Made by a program: the position numbers and the translations under genes. The notes beneath the pieces are model-generated. The model ran no database searches. It worked only from the letters and a program-made list of their open reading frames with translations, and was not told the DNA's origin. Shown here in pieces: positions 32,380 to 41,686 of a DNA stretch of 64,000 nt. Numbering within the stretch: position 1 is the stretch's first letter; the number at the start of each line of letters is the position of its first letter. Source of the DNA: Yponomeuta sedellus (lineage: Eukaryota; Arthropoda; Insecta; Lepidoptera; Yponomeutidae); contig OW203726.1 of NCBI GenBank assembly GCA_934045075.1, forward strand, positions 1,473,535 through 1,537,534. Reading direction: 5' to 3'.

Positions 32380-33118
32380 GGGGTTAAAGTATGAAATTGC
32401 CGTTTTATTGCAATAGGTTCTTTGAATTGACATAGAATCATCATGGTTTGAGGTTTTCGAATGAAACTTTTTTCAAATGGTTTCTATGATGTTCTTTTTT
32501 TAAAAAATGTAAAACATTTGAATATCGACTTTCAATTGTTTTTGTTATTCAATTTAGACAAGAAAGTCAAATCATGAGGCACCCATTTTTCGTATTTTTT
32601 TTTTTTATTGATTTGACGTACCTAATGAGTCAATATTGTGGGTAAGGTAACGTTAAACCATGCCACTAATTCCTAGGTAGTTTGACTAGGATCGGCTTCC
32701 ACTATCTCTCTTAATTCATCGTTATTCACCTGTGTGGGCGGTCTTCCTCGTGGCTCGTTCTTTAAGTCGAAATTACCATCACGAAAGCGTTTAAACCAAA
32801 ATCGCACGGTGCGTTCATTAGTAGATCCCTCTCCAAACGCAGCATTGATATTGCGGGCTGTTTCTGCCGCGTTAGTTCCGCGTCGGAACTCCAATTCAAT
32901 AATCACTCGAATTTTCGCAGTACCTATGCATCTTTCTTGTCTAAATTGAATAACAAAAACAATTGAAAGTCGATATTCAAATGTTTCACATTTTTTAAAA
33001 AAAGAACATCATAGAAACCATTTGAAAAAAGTTTCATTCGAAAACCTCAAACCATGAAGATTTTATGTCAATTCAAAGAACCTATTGCAATAAAACGGCA
33101 ATTTCATACTTTAACCCC
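32380..33118 (-). mobile_element. Mariner-like element with long inverted repeats
   Basis: 739 bp flanked by TA (32378-32379, 33119-33120). The ends are near-perfect inverted repeats of about 190 bp that begin GGGGTTAAAGTATGAAATTG. The centre encodes only a transposase N-terminus. It is an internally deleted, non-autonomous element in a lebercilin intron. Confidence 0.9.
32673..32906 (-). pseudogene. Mariner transposase N-terminal fragment
   Basis: 77 codons. The first helix-turn-helix domain is visible: EFRRGTNAAETARNINAAFG, VRFWFKRFRDGNFDL and the GRPPT linker. It ends in a stop close to the inverted repeat, without any catalytic domain. Confidence 0.85.
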
Positions 33119-33179
33119 TATTATATAACTATAGCCCTTAGCTAATATATAACTATAATTATATGCTGTATGGTGTCGA

Positions 33180-33430
33180 CCTAGAGATTAGCACCAACCC
33201 AAATTCTTACCGCGGGTGTCGTAAAAGGCGACTAAGGGACACAAACCGGGGGGTGGGCAGCAGCGCCTCCTGCAGTACAATTCCACCAAACTGCGATCCC
33301 CAACCCGCATGCCCAGCGTGGGGATTATGGGCATTACCCCCCAATGATGGCACTACCTTGGGCTATGGCGCTCATTAGGGGAGGGCTATGCCCAGCAGTG
33401 GACTAATATAGCCTGAAGAAGAAGATAGCC
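33180..33430 (+). repeat. LINE/SINE tail (as in the 9-kb triplicate)
   Basis: GCGGGTGTCGTAAAAGGCGA, CTGCGATCCCCAACCCGCAT and GGGAGGGCTATGCCCAGCAG. It ends about 100 bp from lebercilin exon 2. Confidence 0.65.
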
Positions 33431-33526
33431 CTCAGCTATCACGGGCGAAAGTAAGTTTGACACACGTCACTGCACATACTTTACCCGGTTTTCGCGAGAC
33501 CAAAAGTTGGAGCTTTCACCACTCAC

Positions 33527-33749
33527 CTGCAAATGATAATGCGCGTCGGCCAGTTGATTCTGGAGCTGCTTCACCCGGTGGGTCTTAGCCGACAACACCC
33601 GCTGAGTGACGTATCTGTCGCCTGTCTTGCTGCCTTTACTCGTCAGCGACGCATTCGACATGTCCATGGTCAACGGAACCAACTTCTTTCGCTTCTGCAG
33701 CAGACTCAGCCGCGAATTGCTACTGTACACGTTCTCTAAGCTTTCCTTT
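33527..33749 (-). CDS. LCA5: Lebercilin exon 2
   Basis: 223 nt: one base completing Arg16 and 74 codons (residues 17-90). A basic, Ser-rich N-terminal part (KESLENVYSSNSRLSLLQKR) is followed by the conserved start of the lebercilin domain (RVLSAKTHRVKQLQNQLADA, HYHLQ). Acceptor AATTTCAG, donor CAG/GTGAGT, phase 0 exit. Confidence 0.85.
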
Positions 33750-33910
33750 CTGAAATTCACGCACATTGTACGGTCAATTTCGCTGCCAAGTGGCAGGAAT
33801 CCTAAGTGTGATCGCCTTATCTAAATCTATGCGATTACATACATGTTACCGTTTCCAAGGTAGCTACAGTAAAAAAACTAGGGTCGCTAGAGCTTTGAAA
33901 ACAAGTTAAC

Positions 33911-33957
33911 CTTGACACGTCCCAGCGCTTGTCAGAGAGAAGGCTCAGGGTAGACAT
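33911..33957 (-). CDS. LCA5: Lebercilin exon 1 with inferred start codon
   Basis: 47 nt: MSTLSLLSDKRWDVS plus two bases of Arg16, then donor AAG/GTTAAC. The phase fits exon 2 exactly. Two upstream ATGs (at 33978 and 33966) open short frames that end quickly, which supports the third ATG as start, or those two act as uORFs. The call rests on phase, donor and the X-box upstream; no homology supports this short peptide. Confidence 0.6.
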
Positions 33958-34095
33958 GTTGCCTCATTGAGAGACCATGATACGCTGTGAGATAGGATAG
34001 TAAAAATCGACTCAAAAGTGAGCCGTTTCTCGTAGAAAAAATGCAATTTCTAAGTTCCACTTTGACACTTGACTTGACAATATTGTGGACGTCGC

Positions 34096-34109
34096 GTTGC
34101 TATGGCGAC
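34096..34109 (-). promoter_or_regulatory. RFX X-box in the lebercilin promoter
   Basis: On the gene strand GTCGCCATAGCAAC fits the X-box consensus RYYNYY-N2-RRNRAC at every position. It lies about 140 bp upstream of the inferred start codon, the range typical for RFX-driven ciliary genes. Two CCAAT boxes on the same strand (34112-34116 and 34142-34146) sit just upstream. Confidence 0.7.
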
Positions 34110-34159
34110 GGATTGGAATCGATTCTTTCGAATAGCCTCTGATTGGAACTGGCTGGATT

Positions 34160-35120
34160 AGGGTGCGTTGCGAGTTTGAGACATTGTTTATTTGGGTATG
34201 TACCCAAACAAGTTCGGGTCATTCCCATAATAGACAATATTTAAATCCGCGATTAACTCCCAATGCGTGGAAACCTCGGAATAGGAGAAAACTGAAATTT
34301 TATGTGACCAAGAGTGACATAAAACCTAAAGTTAATTGCCTATAGACGAAGATAATTTAAAATATACTCATAGTTGATTGCAGTAGGTACCTAACTTGCC
34401 TTTAACCATCCAAAGGTTGTCTGGATGAGATCAGGTTTAGTGATAAGGCTGCCGTCTGTCCTCTGAGGTTAAGAAATATCTCTGTAATTTCCATTTTTAT
34501 GTACCTACATCTAGCTGACCCAGCGAACTTCATACCGCCTAATAGTCGATTCTTATATTTTTTTATTTTCTCTCTGTAAGAACTATCCTCGTACTTCCAG
34601 GAATGTTCTAATGAAAGAATCAGTTCATAATAATAATGAATGAAATCGGTTCAGCTGCTCTCGAGTTTTCGCTTACCAATACATTCTGCGCTTCATTTTT
34701 ATATTATAGAGAAGATAAAGTCTCTATCTATATTTTTTTACCTCTGTGACCATTGTAAATGATATGCCAATTTTATGCAGTATCTCACGCATTTGAGCGT
34801 ATTAAGGTAGGTATGAAATAAAAGGCAGTTTTGTAACAAAATTATATTCTTATTCAACGTATTTTTGCTGTACACCTGTCATCGAAGTTACGTTTACTGC
34901 TTACAACATTATTTCCGGAGAATATTTTGAAAAATATTTCTTTCTTGGTAATTTCATCCGCGCTCACAGTAGGTACTACAGTAATATTATATTTACAAAA
35001 GTCAACGACTAAATGGATGAATTATTCATACATTAATTCATTCATGCAATGACCAGGAAGTGAACCTATATACACAAAAAATATAAAATAGTTAACAGCA
35101 ATATCAATATGTATCTCAAG
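34160..35120. other. Intergenic, mostly unannotated
   Basis: Between the lebercilin promoter and ABCB7. Contains a fragment of the repeat seen at 11525-11690 (about 34550-34700: TCTGTAAGAACTATCCTCGT). No gene is seen. Confidence 0.4.
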
Positions 35121-35124
35121 CATA

Positions 35125-35560
35125 TACTATTTAAAAATCTATTTAGAGGCTAAAAATTTCACCCATGCCGGGATTCGAACCCGCAACCTCTGGCTATCCG
35201 TACCAGCGCTCTACCAATTGAGCCAATGGGCGACTCACGGCATCAGTGAAATTTCGAACCTCTTTACAATATTCTCTGTATTACGTACAGGCAGCGACAT
35301 CTGACTTAAGCAAATTGCATTACTTACAGCCCCGACTACCTACTTTGCAGTTAGGTTTAACATCGGAACGATATCACTGTACCCACATGATTACACTATT
35401 TTTATTTTTTTAATGCACTAACCCGTGCTAAGGAACAAATTTAAAAACCTATTTAGAGGCTAAAAATTTCACCCATGCCGGGATTCGAACCCGCAACCTC
35501 TGGCTATCCGTACCAGCACGGTACGGTACGGTACGGTAGCACGGGTTAGTGCATTAAAAA
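35125..35560 (-). repeat. SINE family A, head-to-tail dimer, antisense
   Basis: A full unit (35125-35420) and a second tail plus half core (35420-35510). The core breaks at TACCAGCACGGTACGGTACG, a short CGGTA expansion. Confidence 0.8.
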
Positions 35561-35864
35561 TAAAAAAATAGTGTATGATTACACTATTTGTGAAGAAAAC
35601 TTATGTATTATTAAAGGACTATAACTCAAGAATCGTATAAAAAGTATAGATGTCTAGAGTAGGCAGTGGACTCGCTAGACATATTTTCAGCAAAATTATT
35701 GGACCAACGCACTCAATGGGCAGCTTTCATTCAACTTAGATTGGAGTGTTATTGTTTTAACCGTAGAGTACGTTGAAAAAGTGGGATTTTTACAGGTCTG
35801 GGAAAAATGGGAAAAACCAAGTTATTCTTGAATATTAAAGTATGTTTTGGTATGTATACCTACA

Positions 35865-36230
35865 TCGTTATCAACCCTTGTATGTCCGCACTGCTGGGGC
35901 ACGGGTCTCTTCTTGCATCGCAGGAAGGTAAGGCCATACTCCACCACGGGGGCCAAGTCCGGGTTGGTGGAGGATTGTAAGACAGTGGCGGGCATTACTG
36001 TCAGAAGTTATCAAGCCGCCCATATGGCCTCTGACATGGCTTAGCGACTGCCATTATATGACAGCCGGCACCAACGGCTTAACGTGTCTTGCGAAGCACG
36101 GAAGCGCTCGGAAAAATGCCACTAGCGGTAGTCACGGGACGCTCACCCGTCCCGTACCTGACCGCGCCTGTAGTTGCTTAACCAAGTGATTGATTCCAAT
36201 CACTCGGTTCGCCTAGGCCACGAGCGTGAT
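35865..36230 (-). repeat. 5S-rRNA-like SINE, near full length
   Basis: Minus-strand copy from GCTCGTGGCCTAGGCGAACC at the right to GGACATACAAGGGTTGATAA at the left, with only minor changes. It is the best-preserved copy here. Confidence 0.85.
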
Positions 36231-36281
36231 TTATGTTTTGGTATGTACCTATACCTACATACCAAAACATAAATCACGCTC
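36224..36281. repeat. Palindrome at a SINE border
   Basis: GCGTGATTTATGTTTTGGTA and its exact complement around a short TACCT-rich centre. It begins inside the last bases of the 5S-like SINE. Confidence 0.75.
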
Positions 36282-36645
36282 TTGTTGTCTGCGTTTTTGT
36301 ACCACGTAACTAGAATGACTTCGATAGGAAAAACGCACGGTTATTTTTCTTCTTAATTGATCTTTGCAATAAGATTAAAAAATGTTTGCAATTTCTCCAT
36401 TGTAACGCTGTCGCTAATTGACTAAATTAGCATCAAAAAATTCGAGGGCCAGAAATAAGTAGTAGGTATATTAGTTATAGGTCCGACGGACATTGCAACG
36501 CCTAAGAATTAATAAAATAAAAAATCGTGTATTTTTCTGGTGTTTTAATAGTGTTTATGCTATTCGGGCTTAGAGAAAATAATCAAAGATCGTAAAATAT
36601 TGATACCAATCTCTCGGTATGACTAGGCCACGGCGCTTCAACATT

Positions 36646-36846
36646 GACGACGTCTGTAGCGCAGCGGTAGCGCATCTGCCTACCATGCGAGAGGTCCCGG
36701 GTTCGAACCCCGGCTGGGGACAAAAAAAAACCCAGGTCTTGGATGTTTAAATGTTTGTGATGTCGTTGTTTCTGGTACCCACGACACAGGGTATCCTAGT
36801 GTGGGGCCAGAAGCAATGTATGTGCCTGTATGTAAATGTTACGTTA
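36646..36846 (+). repeat. SINE family B copy
   Basis: GACGACGTCTGTAGCGCAGC head, CCGGGTTCGAACCCCGGCTG B-box, an A9 run, then the usual body. The flanks do not pair to an acceptor stem. Confidence 0.85.
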
Positions 36847-37333
36847 TTACTATCAACATGAACTTTAACTAATAAACAACCTGCCAAATGTATGATTGGT
36901 CAAATGAATATCGAAACACATCGAAAATGCACATCTGAAGACTGTCGCAATGTTCATGCTGCGTAGAGAAAAGGAGCGGTGGTAGACTGGTGATGGCTGA
37001 GCACGTTATGCTCGTGAACGAGTGCTGTTCGTGTGTCTGGCCGCAGCACAGTTTTCCCCTATTATTGTGAGACATTTGACGAATGCTTTGGTATTTAGGG
37101 TTGTTAATGGCAATCATGAAATCTTATTAGGTTTACATATGGCAACTGATGTATTTGGTTTTAAGATGATTTGAGAAAAGATGGTCAGAGTGGAGTTTTT
37201 TTTTCCGCTGCCTTTTTCTCCACTACAATACGGCCCGAAGGCGGCGGCTTACATTTTACATTGTACATTGACATTCAGCAAACAGAATGTAAATTCTTTA
37301 CGTTAAAATAAAATGATTTGAATTTTGAATTTG

Positions 37334-37505
37334 AATGTAGCTCAGTGGGTAGAACCATGGACTCGCAAGCGAGAGCCCCAGGTTCGATCCCGAGTGGGGG
37401 CATGTACCAATGACTTTGTTTAATTTCAAAGTTACGTACATTTGCAAATTTGTAGTCGCAATACCACACGCTAACCGTGAAGGAAAACATCGTGAGGAAA
37501 CCCGC
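37334..37505 (+). repeat. SINE family C, full head
   Basis: AATGTAGCTCAGTGGGTAGA (A-box), an anticodon-like arm with GACTCGCAAGCGAG, CAGGTTCGATCCCGAGTG (B-box), then the tail. It is the most tRNA-like member, but lacks a matching acceptor stem. Confidence 0.7.
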
Positions 37506-37509
37506 GGCT

Positions 37510-38330
37510 TGGTTGGCTCCGCACGTATTGACCTATATTTCCTGTGGGCTAGGCCGACTAAGCTGTCAGGATGGTATAGGTCCTGGGCAAGCCTACACCA
37601 TCTATAAAACCATGTCCCAGGCTGTATAAATCATCTCATTAAGTAGATGCAAAAAGGCCAATATTATTATTATTTAAAGAAAAGGTAAGTCAATACGAGC
37701 GGAGACTACTAAGCCGCGGGTTTCCTCACTATGTGTGTGCTAAGCTACTACAAACTCCCAGTAAAAACCCCCACTGGCTGTCCTCAGTACAATAATTGAC
37801 TGTACTCGCCACTTCAGTCTACCGACAACTGCAACGTTGCGGAAACGTGGGAATTATGTTTTAACCTAATAAATAGTATAAAGAAAGGTCACACGTGTTT
37901 ATTGTTCTTACAATAGTGTCCATTATTGAGGTACAAAGTGCGCGCCAGCGCGCATATATTATTTCTTTACAAGATTAAATACTCCTGTAAACATTTTACA
38001 AATCTCTAGAGTCGTAAACGACAATTTTATATTACAACAATCAATTCAGTAACAATAAAATAAAAAATTTTTGGTTGGCCCTATAAAAGAAAATACTTAT
38101 CATTGACAAAATTGGCCGTTTCATGAACATTGTTTACTCTATGGACCACTGAAATCGTCAAAAAAAACAGCTGTTCAGCTAATCTTAGTGTGCTTGTTTA
38201 CATAACGGAACGATGTAAATCGACAATCCGCATTGGCCATGCTTGGTGGTTGATTTTAAGCCCATACAATCATTACCAAACATATAAATTAAAGTATAAC
38301 GATTTGTGTTAATCAAAACGTCTTTCACTT
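37510..38330. other. Intergenic, unannotated
   Basis: Between the last SINE and the array at the ABCB7 3' end. At 37740-37870 there is a CAGTCTACCGACAACTGCAA-type repeat scrap. A possible ABCB7 3' UTR and poly-A site should lie here or inside the array, but I could not fix it. Confidence 0.35.
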
Positions 38331-38348
38331 CACTCTCTTTATTAGGTA

Positions 38349-38942
38349 TTACCACCGTCTACTTGGGATCCTTATTTGTATTCTTCGCAGCCGTCTACTT
38401 GGGGGCCTTATTAGTAGTCTTCATCGCCCTCTACTCAGGATACTAATAAGTAGTTGTCACTCGGAATCCTTATTAAGTCATTTGGGATCGTTATTAATAG
38501 GTGTTACTGCAGTCTTCTTAAGATCCTTAATAGGAGTCGCTACTGCCGTTTACTTGGGATCCTTGGGTGCCTTATTAGCAGTCAACGCCCTCTACTCGGG
38601 ATCCTTTTAAGTAGTCGTCACTCGGTATCCTTATGAGTATCTTTGGCACCGTCTACTTGCGTGCCTTATTAGTAGCCGTTACTGCCGTCAACTTGGGATC
38701 CTTATTAAAAGTATTCACCGTTCTCTGCTTGGGATCCTTATTTGAAGTTGTCATTGCTCTCTACCCGAGATCGTTATGCGTAATCGTCATCGCCCTCTAC
38801 TCGGGATCCTTATAAGAAGTCGTCATTCAGGATCCCTATAAGTACTCATCAGCCGGGATCCTTATTGTATAGTAGTCATCACAGCCGTCACTTGGGATCC
38901 CGATTAGTAGACGTCATCCTTGTTAACAGTCGCTACGGCCAC
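38349..38942 (-). repeat. Array E: minisatellite continuing from the last ABCB7 exon
   Basis: About 16-18 imperfect units of 30-45 bp, on the gene strand like AATAAGGATCCCAAGTAGAC followed by GGCGATGACGACTACT. The first units lie inside the coding sequence (from AATAGTGATCCCAGCGTGGC at about 38990) and include the stop codon. The array occupies the expected 3' UTR. Confidence 0.85.
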
Positions 38943-39176
38943 CTACTTGGGCTCCTTATTACCAGTCGCCACGCTGGGATCACTATTCTGCTTGTCCCAA
39001 AGCCGCGAGTACAGTGAGCTGGTGTTTTTGAGCAGCTGGTTGTGGCTGCCTCTCTCGGAGACGGCTCCGTTCTCCAGGACGAGGATCTCGTCAGCATCAG
39101 CGACGGTGGAGAGGCGGTGCGCGATGCAAATGGAGGTGCGGCCCACTGTCGCCGCTTTCAGGGCCTGGAGGATTGC
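38943..39176 (-). CDS. ABCB7: ABCB7 last exon: H-loop, C-terminus and stop
   Basis: 78 codons including TAG. It begins AILQALKAATVGRTSICIAH, with the H-loop His in IAHRLSTVADADEI, and ends YSRLWDKQNSDPSVATGNKE, PK and stop. Acceptor CGTCCCCAG. The last 15 or so codons (from NSDP) belong to the repeat array that continues downstream, so the tail is probably not ancestral. The Cys-containing end of vertebrate ABCB7 is absent. Confidence 0.93.
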   Translation of the reverse strand, partial: AILQALKAATVGRTSICIAHRLSTVADADEILVLENGAVSERGSHNQLLKNTSSLYSRLWDKQNSDPSVATGNKEPK

Positions 39177-39429
39177 CTGGGGACGATTAGGGGTTTATGT
39201 AGGGCTGGCGATTTAAGCTGAGTAACTGTTTGCCAGTTGAATGAGCGAGAGACTAATAGTTATAGGTACTGATAATAATAGTACAAAAGAACCGAATTAC
39301 TTATTGCAACATTTAACCTAAATAAGATAAATACTAAATAGAAGTATTTTTAATTTAAACCTAGTTTTAACCTAAAGGACCTACAAGATCAACAATTTAA
39401 AACCAAATCCACACAGAACACACATTTCA

Positions 39430-39752
39430 CTTTATGTCACTTTCACTCTACACCGCTTCCGTTCTATTTAGCTTTCGCTCTATGTAGCTTTCGCTTTATG
39501 TAGCTTTCGCTCTATGTCACTCACGTTCTTTGTAGCTTTCGCTCTGTGTCGCTTACGTTCTTTGTAGCTTACGCTCTGTGTCACTTACGTTCTGTGTAGC
39601 TTTCGATCAATGTCACTTACGTTCTATGTAACTTTCGCTTCATGTGCTTACGTTCTATGTAGTTTCTTTGTCTCTCCTTACACTCACCGCTTCAGTCGGA
39701 GTCCAGACTGAAGGCGGCTTGCTCAAACACAATAACGGTCGCGCCCGCTGCT
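39430..39752 (-). repeat. Array D: duplicated exon end plus short donor-like repeats
   Basis: At 39688-39752 is a diverged copy of the 3' end of the exon at 39952-40098, with its donor (GAAGCG/GTGAGTGTAAGG; real donor GAAGCG/GTGAGTGTTAGG). It is 264 bp downstream of the real site. Further downstream, at 39430-39665, is a run of roughly 20-40-bp units that repeat CGTAAGTGAC or CGTGAGTGAC, again donor-like. Confidence 0.75.
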
Positions 39753-39951
39753 TCTTTTCGTGAAGAGTTTTAGGTCACATAGTACATAAAAACTAATTGC
39801 CAAAATACAGGACCACCTAGTTTGGCAATTAGTTGAATTGATGTACCATTAGCCTTCTAGTGATTTTGTTTACTTACTTTACACTCTCTCGGAGATTTTA
39901 GGTCACACTCTCTCCAGTGGCACTCTTCACCTGTCTCTCCCTAACACTCAC

Positions 39952-40098
39952 CGCTTCAGTGAGCGAGTCCAGACTTGACGTGGCCTCGTCAAACACTATG
40001 ACGGGCGAGTCCTTAAGTATGGCGCGCGCGATGGCTACCCGCTGTTTCTCGCCGCCCGAAAGCTTCAGCCCGCGCTCGCCCACCTGAGTCTCGTAGCC
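39952..40098 (-). CDS. ABCB7: ABCB7 exon: signature motif and Walker B
   Basis: 49 codons, phase 0 at both ends: [40 protein letters not shown] and SSLDSLTEA. Acceptor CTTCCCAG, donor GCG/GTGAGT. The ABC signature, the Walker B Asp-Glu and the D-loop are all intact. Confidence 0.95.
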
Positions 40099-40229
40099 CT
40101 GGGAAGGTTAGATAAAAACATAAGACAATGCTTTCTTATTGCAGTAAGGCACGCTTACCTCACGCTTAGCTAGCTCACGCAAGTTAGGGTAAGAAAATGA
40201 CAAATACTCATTGTACCATTTTATTAAGA

Positions 40230-40345
40230 TAAGATAAGAATATTCTTTATTGTACACCAGATCACATATTATAAAACATGTAAAGATACAAAGTACAATT
40301 GGCGGCCTTATTGCTAAAAGCAATTTCTTCCAGACAACCTTACGA
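40230..40345. repeat. Interspersed repeat (as at 17990-18110)
   Basis: AGATAAGAATATTCTTTATT to TACAATTGGCGGCCTTATTG and TTCTTCCAGACAACCTTACG. It is almost identical to the copy at 18 kb, so probably a recent insertion. Confidence 0.65.
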
Positions 40346-40824
40346 CGGAAAGTTGCTGAAGGAAATTAGATTAAATATTATTATTGTACGGGCATCCTTT
40401 TCCTTCCCCTCACACCTAATCAAATTTGCCGCCGACCGGACATAGACAATGCGCGCGACGCTAGCGCCGCGGACGAGTACTCTGGTGTAAAAAAAAACTA
40501 CTGTTTCCGAACCCCATGCCGGCTCGCGAAATAAATTAGAATGGAATGGAAATATAGTTGATCATACTGGACACTTATCCTGGACGTTCCTCGTGCCATA
40601 AAAACTGAACATTGAGTTGGCGAAGGTTGTGGGTGCACCCCAGCATCAACTTAGCGGTTTGCCGGTGAGTCCTCGCTTCCTTACCTATCCAGCTCCGTGT
40701 ACTCTCTGCTCAGGAATTGCTAGGGTTCAAGCAGCCAGACAGATTTAACTTCTGTATTCCTCCACCACAGCGGTTAACCTTTTCCAATTATTTTTATTAT
40801 TACCGTCATAAGAAAGGATGATAT

Positions 40825-41307
40825 TGTCGCGGTCCTATCCCGAACCATCTAGAATAGAGCCTTCTGGAAGCCTATCGAATAGTCGCCGCATGCTGCGTTT
40901 TAGTAAACAATAAAACGCAGCAAGCAATAGTGACTCGTATGTCCACTAGTATAAGGTTCAAATCTCTTTGACAAGGACTTTGTTCTAGAGTCGTTGTCGC
41001 GTGCACCGAGTGTAGGTACGTACTTGAATGTTCTAGAACCCTTGCCGGCGGATATAAATAGCGGTCGCCGCGGCGCGCTGTCAGTTCTGTTTGGAAGAGC
41101 GATGAGTGAACTTCGAGCGAACATACCTGCGATACGAGCGATAACCTACGACCTCAGCGATACTATTGGACTTCGATTGGACCTGCGATTAGAATCTACG
41201 TGTGGACTTCGTGTCGTGAAGACCTGCAGACCAGACCCTGCGTGAATAAATCCTAAGAAGTTGTCATTGGCGTTTTACATCCAAATCTAGAACCCTAGCC
41301 TGTAACA
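40825..41307 (+). mobile_element. Solo LTR with TATA promoter and heat-shock elements
   Basis: 483 bp with termini TGT...ACA and a 4-bp direct repeat ATAT (40821-40824, 41308-41311). It carries TATAAATA at 41053, an initiator TCAGTT 30 bp later at 41081, and AATAAA at 41245, the order expected of U3-R-U5. No internal retroelement remains. It lies in an ABCB7 intron, antisense to the gene. The 4-bp duplication suggests a Gypsy-type parent. Confidence 0.75.
41025..41039 (+). promoter_or_regulatory. Perfect trimeric heat-shock element
   Basis: TGAATGTTCTAGAAC fits nGAAn-nTTCn-nGAAn without mismatch and ends 13 bp before the TATA box of the solo LTR. A second, gapped site (AGAAT, 5-nt gap, CTTCT, GGAAG) lies at about 40851-40870. 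Confidence 0.7.
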
Positions 41308-41314
41308 ATATTAT

Positions 41315-41560
41315 GACAGGATGGGAGACCGTCCCGTGACTACCGCTAGTGATTTTTTTCCGAGCACTGCCGTGCGTGTCATGTAAAGGCAGTCGTTAAG
41401 CCATATCAGAGGCCTTATGGGCGGCTTGATAACTTCTGAAAGTAAGGCCCGCCACTGTCTTACAATCCTCCACCAACCCGGACTTGGACACCTTGGTGGA
41501 GTATGGCCTAACCTTCCTGCGATGCAGGAAGAGACCCGTGCCTCAGCAGTGAGGACACAT
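41315..41560 (+). repeat. 5S-rRNA-like SINE, head truncated
   Basis: Starts GACAGGATGGGAGACCGTCC right after the solo LTR and runs to GTGCCTCAGCAGTGAGGACA. Confidence 0.75.
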
Positions 41561-41686
41561 AAGGGGTGATATCGATCTATAGTTCAATCGGCGGTCTTCA
41601 ATGCAAAACTTAATGGGAAACATGCTTCAAACGCAGATTATTTCTTGGCGTGCGTGGCGTGACTAACGTCATCTAGTATGAAACAC

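Larger units (their letters stand above)
3527..33957 (-). other. LCA5: Lebercilin (LCA5-like) gene, 5' part with six coding exons
   Basis: Six GT-AG exons (33957-33911, 33749-33527, 25138-25074, 19563-19372, 4867-4711, 3589-3527) join in frame to 249 residues. The product is a long coiled coil that matches the lebercilin domain: a RVLSAKTHRVKQLQNQLADA segment, ELSNENRILKAVQKKHEIAL, a long heptad region, then NFRHQLQNEINKHK. In vertebrates lebercilin is an axonemal/ciliary protein linked to intraflagellar transport and Leber congenital amaurosis. In an insect a role in sensory or sperm cilia is plausible (inference). The 3' exons lie beyond the left edge. Introns reach 14.5 kb and are full of transposons. 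The gene lies 5 kb downstream of ABCB7 on the same strand. The family call rests on remembered motifs, not on a search. Confidence 0.8.

Noticed and set aside
38454..39216. Plus-strand open frames over the ABCB7 3' end
   Set aside because: They are shadows of the coding exon and of array E, read on the wrong strand.
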